The notes under the pieces: generated by a model
Database searches by the model: none
Seen by the model: the letters and a program-made list of their open reading frames with translations, nothing else
What the model was told of the DNA's origin: nothing
Shown: piece after piece, positions 1-6,477 of the stretch
How positions within the stretch are numbered: the stretch's first letter is position 1
Layout: each line of letters begins with the position of its first letter
Origin: an uncultured Synergistaceae bacterium
Lineage (GTDB): Bacteria > Synergistota > Synergistia > Synergistales > Dethiosulfovibrionaceae
Assembly (NCBI GenBank): GCA_902489135.1
Contig: CABTYW010000009.1
Location: 1 to 42,243, forward strand
DNA length: 42,243 bases
Direction: 5' to 3'
Made by a program: the position numbers and the translations under genes

Positions 1-48
1 CAAGTTTCGCTTGGCGATAAACGGGCCCCTCTTCCTTTGGCGCAACAT
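1..48 (-). CDS. Possible 5' end of an unidentified gene leaving the left edge
   Basis: On the minus strand an ATG (46-48) follows a GGGAGG Shine-Dalgarno by five bases and opens a frame that runs off the window; the visible residues are MLRQRKRGPFIAKRNL, a very basic start. Only sixteen residues are visible, so I cannot name the family. The Shine-Dalgarno sits in the 3' arm of a perfect 10-bp hairpin (see 53-78), which would hide it from ribosomes. A competing reading exists: plus frame 2 is open from base 2 to a TAG at 86-88. Neither reading is proven, so confidence is low. Confidence 0.25.
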   Translation of the reverse strand, partial: MLRQRKRGPFIAKRNL

Positions 49-52
49 ACTC

Positions 53-78
53 GCCTCCCGACAGAGACGTCGGGAGGC
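53..78 (-). promoter_or_regulatory. Perfect 10-bp hairpin covering a Shine-Dalgarno
   Basis: GCCTCCCGAC (53-62) and GTCGGGAGGC (69-78) are exact reverse complements around a six-base loop. Neither side carries a T-run, so it is not a standard intrinsic terminator. Read on the minus strand, the GGGAGG that precedes the ATG at 46-48 is part of the 3' arm. This would make it a translation-blocking stem if that gene is real. Confidence 0.4.
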
Positions 79-320
79 CGGCACATAGGAAAAAACGGGG
101 AAGTATGGCCTGGTGCCCGCCGTGAAGGACCGCCGCTTCGTCGACCTTTAAAACCATAACCGCCGGTCGTTATTCTTTTTGGTAAAAAATCCCGTTCTGA
201 TAAAACGCACATTGTCGGGCGTCGGCAAACAAGTTATGAAAACGTGCCGTCCCGGAAAATTCCGGAGATGGCGTTGGTCGCGAAGCGAGACCAATAATGC
301 GGGCGATATGTTAGTGGGAG
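79..320. other. Upstream gap with no convincing gene
   Basis: The stretch has no open frame with a Shine-Dalgarno and good composition. A T-run (175-180) follows a weak stem ATAAC/GTTAT (156-173). A TTGGTC/GACCAA inverted repeat lies near 274-294, just upstream of the glmS promoter. I see no recognisable structured RNA here. Confidence 0.4.
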
Positions 321-331
321 TATGATAAAAT
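321..331 (+). promoter_or_regulatory. Extended -10 promoter of glmS
   Basis: TATGATAAAAT holds an extended -10 of the TGnTAAAAT type (TG at 323-324, hexamer 326-331). No good -35 is visible 17 bases upstream. Transcription would begin near 338, about 30 bases before the predicted ribozyme cleavage site at 368/369. The same TGATAAAAT string occurs upstream of the EF-G paralogue and the coiled-coil gene. Confidence 0.6.
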
Positions 332-365
332 ATGTGTAAAATAAGAGGAGGCTTGGGTACGAAGA

Positions 366-492
366 CAAGCGCCAGGACTGAACCGCAAAAGGTGCGGCAA
401 CAGTTGACGAGGTCGAAAGCGATCGAAAAACTCGGCGGAAGCTTTCGTGGTTTGAAGGGGAAGCCATAAAACTCTGCGACAAAAAGGTCGAG
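366..492 (+). ncRNA. glmS self-cleaving ribozyme (GlcN6P riboswitch)
   Basis: This leader carries the conserved core of the glmS ribozyme in the right order: AGCGCCAGGACT (368-379), GTTGACGAGG (403-412), ATCGAAAAACTCGGCGG (422-438). Cleavage is expected between A368 and G369. Supporting stems are visible: ACTG 377-380 with CAGT 401-404 and CCGCA 383-387 with TGCGG 393-397 (P2/P2a region), CGAAAGC 414-420 with GCTTTCG 441-447 (P3), TGGTTT 448-453 with AAGCCA 461-466 (P4), CGAC 477-480 with GTCG 487-490. In the known class, glucosamine-6-phosphate acts as the cleavage cofactor and the cut glmS message is degraded. The position directly upstream of glmS fits fully. The 3' boundary is approximate. 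Confidence 0.92.
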
Positions 493-545
493 CGATCGGC
501 GTGACAAAGAGCGGAGCACCCCTGAAGCTGTGGAGGTCTGTAAAA

Positions 546-2369
546 TTGTGTGGAATTGTCGGTTATATCGGAAATAAAAATGCCTGTTCTGCCATCCTGA
601 CGGGACTGAAACGTCTTGAATACCGCGGGTATGATTCAGCGGGCATTGCCGTGCACCATCACGGAGATTTTAAAATCGTCAAAGCTGTAGGAAAAGTGGC
701 TGACCTTGAACGGGCCATCGGCCCCGGGGGCATCGAAGGCAGCGTGGGCATCGGCCATACCCGCTGGGCGACGCACGGCGGCGTAACCGCGGCCAACGCC
801 CATCCTCAGACCGACGATCGCGGCACTTTGGCGCTGGTGCACAACGGCATAGTGGAGAATTATCTGTCGCTTCGCGCCGAGCTGCAGAAGCAGGGCGTCG
901 TCTTTGCTTCGGAGACCGATACGGAGGTGGCGGCGCAGCTTCTGGGGCGGCTCTACGAAGGCGATCCCGTGAAGGCTCTGTGCCGCCTGTTTAAAAAATG
1001 CACGGGGGCCTTTGCCTTTGTGATTATTTTCAGAGACCGTCCCGATGAAATTTACTGCGTCAGAAAGGGCGCGCCGCTGGTGGTGGCCTTCGGCGACGGA
1101 GAGTCTTTTTGCGCTTCCGACGTGCCAGCCGTGGTGGAGCATGCCGATCACGTGGTGTTCCTCGAAGAAGGTGAAATCTGCCGACTGACCCGCCAAGGCG
1201 CCTCCTACTGGAGTCTTGACTGCGTCCCTCACCAGCGCCGCCCCCTGTCGGTAGATGTCAATGCGGCCATGATCGACAAGGCCGGTTATTCTCATTTTAT
1301 GCTCAAGGAGATCAACGAGCAGGGCGCCGTGCTGCGCCGCGCCCTTTACGGCCGCGTCGCCAGCGATTGTATCGACCTGAGCGGCGAGTGGGGAATTTCG
1401 CCGGAAAAGGCTCAATCCATACAGCGCCTTGACTTTGTGGCCTGCGGTACTTCCTATTATGCGGCCTGCGTCGCCCAGCGCGTCCTGGAAAAATACCTTG
1501 ACGCGGACATTTTCGTGGATATCGCTTCGGAGTATCGTTACCGGCCCCTTCGCGTGAACGCCCGGACCATGGCGGTTTTCGTATCGCAGTCGGGAGAGAC
1601 GCTGGACACCCTCGAGGCCCTTCGTCATGCGAAGAAACGCGGAGTTTGCACGGTGGCGGCCACCAACGCTCCCAATTCTTCCATTGCCCGTGAGGTGGAC
1701 CATGTGATCCGCCTCAACGCCGGGGTGGAAATCGGCGTCGCCGCGACGAAGACCTTTACGGCCCAGATTGCGGCGCTTATCCTTATGGGACTTTACTTCG
1801 CCAAGCTTCGAGGCGAGCTGCCTCCCGAAGATGAACGACGTCTGGCTCACGCGCTGGCGGACCTTCCCTATAAGATCGAGGAGATCCTTCTCATGCGCGG
1901 GGACATTCAGGAATTGGCGAAAAAGTTTAAAGGCGCGCGGGATTTCCTGTTCCTCGGCCGAGGCCTTTCCTACCCCGTTGCCATGGAAGGCGCTTTGAAG
2001 CTCAAGGAAATTTCCTATATTCATGCCGAGGCCTACGCCGCCGGGGAGATGAAACACGGTCCCATCGCGCTGCTCGATGAAAAGGTGCCCGTGGTGGTAG
2101 TCGCCCCTCACGACGAACTCTATGACAAAACCCTTTCCAACGTGCAGGAGACTCGGGCGCGAAAAGCTCCGGTGATCTTTGAGACTACGGGGACTTCCCC
2201 CGTTGAGGCCGACGTTGAAGGGCTTATTCGCGTTCCTCAAACCGAACCGGAGCTTACGCCCTTCCTGACGGTGATCCCTCTGCAGATGTTCGCCTTCGAA
2301 TCGGCGCTTCTTCGCGGATGCGACATTGATCAGCCGCGAAACCTCGCCAAAAGCGTTACCGTAGAGTAG
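546..2369 (+). CDS. glmS: Glutamine:fructose-6-phosphate aminotransferase
   Basis: The enzyme makes glucosamine-6-phosphate from fructose-6-phosphate and glutamine, the first step to UDP-GlcNAc. I place the start at TTG 546-548, because processing then exposes the catalytic cysteine (next residues CGIVGYIG) and GGAGG (532-536) lies nine bases upstream; the frame stays open further upstream but would bury that cysteine. The product is 607 residues, the usual length. The N-terminal class II glutamine amidotransferase domain (about 1-220) has HTRWATHG and the HNGIVENY motif. Two SIS sugar-isomerase domains follow, with ACGTSYYA and SQSGETLDT, and the family C-terminus PRNLAKSVTVE is intact. The gene has its own promoter, ribozyme and terminator, so it is probably monocistronic and feedback-controlled by GlcN6P. 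Confidence 0.97.
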   Translation: MCGIVGYIGNKNACSAILTGLKRLEYRGYDSAGIAVHHHGDFKIVKAVGKVADLERAIGPGGIEGSVGIGHTRWATHGGVTAANAHPQTDDRGTLALVHNGIVENYLSLRAELQKQGVVFASETDTEVAAQLLGRLYEGDPVKALCRLFKKCTGAFAFVIIFRDRPDEIYCVRKGAPLVVAFGDGESFCASDVPAVVEHADHVVFLEEGEICRLTRQGASYWSLDCVPHQRRPLSVDVNAAMIDKAGYSHFMLKEINEQGAVLRRALYGRVASDCIDLSGEWGISPEKAQSIQRLDFVACGTSYYAACVAQRVLEKYLDADIFVDIASEYRYRPLRVNARTMAVFVSQSGETLDTLEALRHAKKRGVCTVAATNAPNSSIAREVDHVIRLNAGVEIGVAATKTFTAQIAALILMGLYFAKLRGELPPEDERRLAHALADLPYKIEEILLMRGDIQELAKKFKGARDFLFLGRGLSYPVAMEGALKLKEISYIHAEAYAAGEMKHGPIALLDEKVPVVVVAPHDELYDKTLSNVQETRARKAPVIFETTGTSPVEADVEGLIRVPQTEPELTPFLTVIPLQMFAFESALLRGCDIDQPRNLAKSVTVE

Positions 2370-2394
2370 GCCGCCTCAGACAGCGGCGCTGCGA

Positions 2395-2436
2395 AGCAAA
2401 AGCCCTCTTCGACGAAAAATGAAGAGGGCTTTTGCT
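2395..2436. terminator. Bidirectional intrinsic terminator between glmS and the convergent small gene
   Basis: A perfect 16-bp stem (2395-2410 with 2421-2436, ten-base loop) has CAAAAG/CTTTTG at its outer end, so it offers a U-rich 3' arm on both strands. It ends glmS from the left and the minus-strand gene at 2462 from the right. Confidence 0.9.
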
Positions 2437-2461
2437 GTGACGGCTCGTTTTTTCATGGAAA

Positions 2462-2794
2462 TTATTTCGGGGAGTTTCCGTCAGCGGAATCGTGATTGTC
2501 CCGAGAGGCCCCCGAGGCGTGTGACTTCCCTCCGGAACTGCCGCGGGTCGCCAGAAAGAGCCTGACGAAAATAAACAACGGCACAAGAGGGGCCGCGCCC
2601 AAAATCGGCGAGAAATACAGCGCCAAATAAAGCGACAGCAGCGCAAGAAACAAGCCCAGGGCACACCAGAAAGCCGCGATGTCTCGCTGCGTCCCGCGGG
2701 GGCCCATGGCTTTGAACCCCAGCAGTGAGAACAGCACCAGCAAAACAAGCAGGATCGCCGGAAAAAAAGGCTGAGGGAAAGAAAGATGAGTCAT
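2462..2794 (-). CDS. Small hydrophobic membrane protein of unknown function
   Basis: A 110-residue protein starting at ATG 2792-2794, with GGAGG seven bases upstream on the minus strand, so translation is likely. Hydrophobic segments at about residues 11-30, 39-60 and 65-82 predict two or three membrane helices. The C-terminal 28 residues are polar and low in complexity (Ser, Gly, Asp, Asn). No family motif is recognised. It converges on glmS, shares the terminator at 2395-2436, and is divergent from glmU. The hydrophobic pattern and ribosome site argue against a shadow frame, but the function is unknown. Confidence 0.7.
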   Translation of the reverse strand: MTHLSFPQPFFPAILLVLLVLFSLLGFKAMGPRGTQRDIAAFWCALGLFLALLSLYLALYFSPILGAAPLVPLFIFVRLFLATRGSSGGKSHASGASRDNHDSADGNSPK

Positions 2795-2827
2795 TAAAAT
2801 TCCTCCGGTATTTCAGGTATTATCGCC

Positions 2828-2858
2828 TTGACAGCAATAAAGTCCATGATAGTATAAA
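2828..2858 (+). promoter_or_regulatory. Likely promoter of the glmU operon
   Basis: A consensus -35 TTGACA (2828-2833) is followed by TATAAA (2853-2858). The 19-base spacer is longer than ideal. The start would be near 2865, giving a leader of about 100 bases with a small hairpin TGACGG-CGCA-CCGTCA (2923-2938) before the glmU ribosome site. Confidence 0.5.
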
Positions 2859-2963
2859 AATGTTTTTCTGTTGTCTCCATGATCATAGCACGAAATTCAT
2901 GAAGGCGAAATGCGCATCGAAGTGACGGCGCACCGTCAGAAATTGTGAAAGGATGATCGCTCA

Positions 2964-4346
2964 ATGGCTCAATCCGTTGCCTGCAGCGCGCTGATTTTGG
3001 CGGCCGGCAGGGGAACCCGGATGAAAAGCTCCGCACCCAAGGTGATGCAGCCTCTTTTGGAAGAGCCCATGCTCTACTATGTCCTGAAGAGCCTTGAAGA
3101 ATCGGGGATTACCGACATTGCGGCGGTGGTGGGATATGGAGGAGAGCAGGTAACGGCATGGCTTGCCGAGAACGCCCCCCGCGTTCAGACGATCTGGCAA
3201 AGGGAGCAGCTCGGCACAGGTCATGCCGTGATGTGCGCCAAAGAGTGGATCGAAAAGCGGGAAAACCTTTTGATCGTCAACGGCGACATGCCCATGCTGA
3301 CTCACAGCGAAGTGGAGGCTTTGCTCCAAGGGGCCGGCGGCGCCGACCTTGCCTTCGCGACCTGTGACATGGACGATCCCGCAGGATACGGGCGGGTGGT
3401 CAGAAAGGGAAATTCCGTGGCCGTGGTGGAAGCCAAAGATGCATCCCCCGAAGAACGGCTCATCAAAGAGATCAACGTGGGCGTTTACTATTTTCACGCG
3501 CGTCAGCTCCTCGAAGGCCTCTCTGAACTCAATTGCAGCAACAGCCAAAAGGAGTACTACATTGTCGATCTCATCGCCCAGGCGCAGAGCCGCGGCCTTT
3601 GCGCCGCGCCCGTAAAACTTCCCGCCGAAAATCTTGCGGGCGTCAATACGCCGCAAGAACTGGCACGGCTCTCCAAAAAACTGCGCGACCGCGTGCTGCT
3701 CCGGTGGCTTTCAGCGGGAGTGAAGTGCATTGATCCCGACACGGTCTGGATCTCGCCCCGTGCGGTTTTTCGCGGCGAGGCTCTGCTCTATCCCAACGTG
3801 CAGATCTGGGGAGCCAGCGACATCGGCGAAGGCTGCGTCATCCATTCGGGAACCGTGTTGCGCCGCGCCGTTCTCAAAGAAAACGTCCAATGTCTCGGAT
3901 CGGTGATCGCCCAGGACATCATCGCTGAAAAAGGTGTTAAAATGGGTCCGTTTTGTTACCTTCGGGACGGAACCCGCCTGATGGAAAATTCCTTTGCCGG
4001 CAAATTTGTGGAGATTAAGAACAGCCAAATCGGCCGGGACAGTAAAGTTCCTCATCTCAGCTACATGGGTGACGCCGTGATCGGCGACGGCACCAACATC
4101 GGCGCCGCATCGGTAACCTGCAACTACGACGGATCCCGTAAAAATCCCACGCGCATCGGCGATCACTGTTTTATCGGCAGCGACACAATGCTGGTTGCAC
4201 CGGTGGAAGTGGGCAGCGGAGCCATCGTCGGCGCGGGATCGGTGATCACCGAGAATGTTCCCGACGGAGCTCTTGCCGTCGCGCGGGCGCGTCAGGTTGT
4301 TATCCAAGGTTGGGTTCAGAAGAAAAAATCCGAGAAAGATCAATAA
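2964..4346 (+). CDS. glmU: Bifunctional GlcNAc-1-P uridyltransferase / GlcN-1-P acetyltransferase
   Basis: The enzyme acetylates glucosamine-1-phosphate and couples it to UTP, giving UDP-GlcNAc for peptidoglycan. The 460-residue length matches the family. The N-terminal uridyltransferase domain (about 1-230) shows LAAGRGTRMKS with the following PKV, the LGTGHAV substrate loop, GDMPML and KEYYIVDLI. The C-terminal left-handed beta-helix (about 250-455) carries hexapeptide repeats and the acetyltransferase signature HLSYMGDA ... TCNYDG ... FIGSD. The start ATG 2964 has AAGGA upstream. It is the first gene of a run glmU-prs-rplY-pth. prs follows with a one-base TAATG overlap or after a short gap, depending on the prs start used. 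Confidence 0.97.
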   Translation: MAQSVACSALILAAGRGTRMKSSAPKVMQPLLEEPMLYYVLKSLEESGITDIAAVVGYGGEQVTAWLAENAPRVQTIWQREQLGTGHAVMCAKEWIEKRENLLIVNGDMPMLTHSEVEALLQGAGGADLAFATCDMDDPAGYGRVVRKGNSVAVVEAKDASPEERLIKEINVGVYYFHARQLLEGLSELNCSNSQKEYYIVDLIAQAQSRGLCAAPVKLPAENLAGVNTPQELARLSKKLRDRVLLRWLSAGVKCIDPDTVWISPRAVFRGEALLYPNVQIWGASDIGEGCVIHSGTVLRRAVLKENVQCLGSVIAQDIIAEKGVKMGPFCYLRDGTRLMENSFAGKFVEIKNSQIGRDSKVPHLSYMGDAVIGDGTNIGAASVTCNYDGSRKNPTRIGDHCFIGSDTMLVAPVEVGSGAIVGAGSVITENVPDGALAVARARQVVIQGWVQKKKSEKDQ

Positions 4347-4360
4347 TGGAGGCTGTGAAG

Positions 4361-5332
4361 ATGGCGGCAGGCGAGAACCCCATAGTTCTGATTGCAGGCA
4401 CGGCTCATCCTGCGTTTGCGCAGAAGGTGAGCGATGCGCTGGGCGTAAAGCTCCTCGATGTCAAGCATTACAATTTTGCCGACGGCGAAGTCGGTTTCCG
4501 TCTTGAAGAGAGCGTGCGCGGCGCCGATGTTTACGTTATTCAGCCGACGTGCAAGCCCGTGAACGACAATTTAATGGAACTTCTCATTATGGTTGATGCG
4601 CTCAAGCGCTCTTCCGCAGGACATATCAACCTTGTGATGCCCTACTTCGGATATGCCCGCCAGGATCGCCAGGCCAAGGGGCGCGAGCCTATTTCGGCCA
4701 AGCTGGTGGCCAACATAATTGAACGTGCCGGAGTGGACCGCGTGGTCACCGCCGATCTCCATGCCCGCCAAATTCAGGGATTTTTCGACATTCCCGTGGA
4801 CCATTTGCTGGGTGTACCTCTTTTGGCCCACTGGTTCAAAGAGAATGCGATGAAAGGCCGCGCTCCAGGAGAGTTCGTGGTGGTCTCGCCCGATGCAGGC
4901 GGAGTGGTGCGCGCGCGCAAAATGGCCACGCTGTTGGGAACGGAAATTTCCATCGTCGACAAACGCCGTCATCACGACATGGCCAACCTCTGCGAAGTCA
5001 TGGAAATCATAGGCACCGACGTCGCCGGAAAATCCTGCATTATCATTGATGACATGATCGACACCGCCGGCACCATCGTCAATGCCGCAAAAGCTTTGAA
5101 GAGCCTGGGCGCCGCGTCCGTTTACTGCTCGGCGACTCACGGTCTGCTTTCCGGCCCTGCCATTGACAGACTCAGCGATGACGCCGTTACAAAAGTGGTG
5201 GTAACCGATACGATCCCATTGCCAGCGGAGCGAAAATTGGATAAAATAATCCATGTTTCCATGGCTCCCGTTTTTGCGGAAGCCATCCGTCGGATTCACA
5301 CTGGCGCGTCCGTCAGCAACCTCTTTGAGTAG
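4361..5332 (+). CDS. prs: Ribose-phosphate pyrophosphokinase (PRPP synthase)
   Basis: The enzyme makes phosphoribosyl pyrophosphate from ribose-5-phosphate and ATP for nucleotide, His and Trp synthesis. The 323-residue product has the family's flexible-loop region PYFGYARQDRQ, an HARQIQGFF stretch and the PRPP-binding signature IIIDDMIDTAGTI near residue 227. I choose ATG 4361 because GGAGG (4348-4352) lies eight bases upstream and the family begins there. An in-frame ATG at 4346 overlaps the glmU stop as TAATG and would add five residues (MEAVK). The same arrangement recurs at glyQ. The gene lies in the canonical glmU-prs-rplY-pth order known from Firmicutes. Confidence 0.96.
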   Translation: MAAGENPIVLIAGTAHPAFAQKVSDALGVKLLDVKHYNFADGEVGFRLEESVRGADVYVIQPTCKPVNDNLMELLIMVDALKRSSAGHINLVMPYFGYARQDRQAKGREPISAKLVANIIERAGVDRVVTADLHARQIQGFFDIPVDHLLGVPLLAHWFKENAMKGRAPGEFVVVSPDAGGVVRARKMATLLGTEISIVDKRRHHDMANLCEVMEIIGTDVAGKSCIIIDDMIDTAGTIVNAAKALKSLGAASVYCSATHGLLSGPAIDRLSDDAVTKVVVTDTIPLPAERKLDKIIHVSMAPVFAEAIRRIHTGASVSNLFE

Positions 5333-5377
5333 ACGGATCAGCCATTGTAAATAAATTTTTCAAGGAGAGTGTTTTAT

Positions 5378-5680
5378 ATGTCGGAAGCAATTCAGATTGT
5401 ACTTGAAAATCGCGAGGAAAGGGGTAGCGCTTCCTGCGGCCGCCTTCGCAAGGAAGGTTATCTTCCCGCCGTGGTGTACGGTCCCGCCCTCAAGGAGACC
5501 CTTCATGTCAAAGTGGAGACGAAAGTCATGCAGCCCTATCTGATGTCCGATGACGTCAAAACCTTCGTGTTTGCGGCGAAACTTCCCGGCGGCGAAGTGA
5601 AAAATTGCGTGATCAAATCCGCGACGAAGAATTACGCCACCGATCAGCTGCTCCACATCGACTTCTACTGCGCGGAATAA
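5378..5680 (+). CDS. rplY: Ribosomal protein bL25, short form
   Basis: A 100-residue protein that matches the 5S-rRNA-binding core of bL25, with RGSASCGRLRKEGYLPAVVYG, the usual N-terminal family signature, and an HIDFY end. It lacks the C-terminal extension of the longer general-stress CTC form, so it resembles the E. coli-type short protein. ATG 5378 is preceded by GGAG (5364-5367). A GTG at 5369 in frame overlaps the ribosome site and is unlikely to be used. It sits between prs and pth, the conserved position of this gene. Confidence 0.93.
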   Translation: MSEAIQIVLENREERGSASCGRLRKEGYLPAVVYGPALKETLHVKVETKVMQPYLMSDDVKTFVFAAKLPGGEVKNCVIKSATKNYATDQLLHIDFYCAE

Positions 5681-5683
5681 ACT

Positions 5684-6280
5684 TTGCGCATCATTGCGGG
5701 ACTGGGCAATCCCGGTCCGGAGTACGCTCTGACGCGGCATAACGTGGGATGGAACGTGATCGATCGCCTGGTTGACAGGCTCGATGCCGGAAAGCCGCAG
5801 AATAAATTCGGCGGAGCGTTCTGGGGCCCCCTGTCCCGGGAAGGCGACCGCATCGCCCTCCTGAAGCCCTATACGTATATGAACGACAGCGGTGTCGCCG
5901 TCGGCGAACTTGCCCGTTTTTTTCGGGTTCTTCCTTCGGAGATCCTCGTGGTCGTTGACGACATCAACTTGCCGCTGGGGCGGATGAGACTGCGCACCAA
6001 AGGTTCGGCGGGCGGTCACAACGGCCTGAAATCCGTTATCGCCCATCTGGGGTCGCAGGAGTTCTGCCGCCTTCGCATCGGCGTGGGGGCCTGTCCCGCT
6101 GACCGGGAACTGGCCGCATGGGTTTTGGGCGGATTTTCCGAAAGCCAGAGAAATATCGTCGATGCCTCCATTGACAGTGCTTCGGAGTTTTGCCTCCAGT
6201 GGTGTTCCGTCACCACCGAGAAACTGATGAACAACGTCAACAGTTATGACGGCAGGCCTCTGAACCAACCCGAAGACTGA
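5684..6280 (+). CDS. pth: Peptidyl-tRNA hydrolase
   Basis: It releases peptides from peptidyl-tRNA dropped by stalled ribosomes. The 198-residue length is normal. The start is TTG 5684-5686, three bases after the rplY stop, giving MRIIAGLGNPG directly; no better start exists. Key residues are present: Asn9, the catalytic His19 in TRHNVGW, the VVVDDINLPLG strand with the catalytic Asp near residue 92-93, and KGSAGGHNGLKS. No strong Shine-Dalgarno is seen, so translation is probably coupled to rplY. Confidence 0.95.
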   Translation: MRIIAGLGNPGPEYALTRHNVGWNVIDRLVDRLDAGKPQNKFGGAFWGPLSREGDRIALLKPYTYMNDSGVAVGELARFFRVLPSEILVVVDDINLPLGRMRLRTKGSAGGHNGLKSVIAHLGSQEFCRLRIGVGACPADRELAAWVLGGFSESQRNIVDASIDSASEFCLQWCSVTTEKLMNNVNSYDGRPLNQPED

Positions 6281-6416
6281 CCCTGCGGAAGGGCCCTTCA
6301 AAAGTGAATTTTTGCCGCGCGAAACCGCTGCGTGTGCAGGGCGATGCATGGCACGCGTGCGCGGGGACGGAGCGTCAATTTCTCTCAAGCTCTTGAATTG
6401 AAGGACTGCAGCAGAG

Positions 6417-6447
6417 CGGCGAAGCGTCATGCTTTCGCCGTTTTTTT
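6417..6447 (+). terminator. Intrinsic terminator or attenuator between pth and mfd
   Basis: CGGCGAAGC (6417-6425) pairs with GCTTTCGCCG (6431-6440) with one bulged base, and is followed by seven T (6441-6447). It lies only about 17 bases before the mfd ribosome site. It therefore either ends the glmU-pth operon or attenuates read-through into mfd. The rest of the 6281-6416 gap holds no convincing gene; one palindrome GAAGGGCCCTTC is present just after pth. Confidence 0.75.
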
Positions 6448-6477
6448 ATATGGCCGCCCCGAAAGGAGGAATTTCAT

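Noticed and set aside
2..151. Plus-strand frame open from base 2, interrupted by TAG at 86-88 and ending with TAA at 149-151, suggesting read-through or pyrrolysine
   Set aside because: No recognisable protein on either side of the TAG, no start in the window, and a perfect hairpin lies inside; chance is more likely.
353..469. A 38-codon basic ORF (TTG start) right after AGGAGG upstream of glmS
   Set aside because: The ribosome site is only one base from the TTG, and the bases are fully accounted for by the conserved core and stems of the glmS ribozyme.
2725..2925. 66-codon plus-strand frame before glmU
   Set aside because: It overlaps the convergent small membrane-protein gene and the glmU promoter, and shows no family features.
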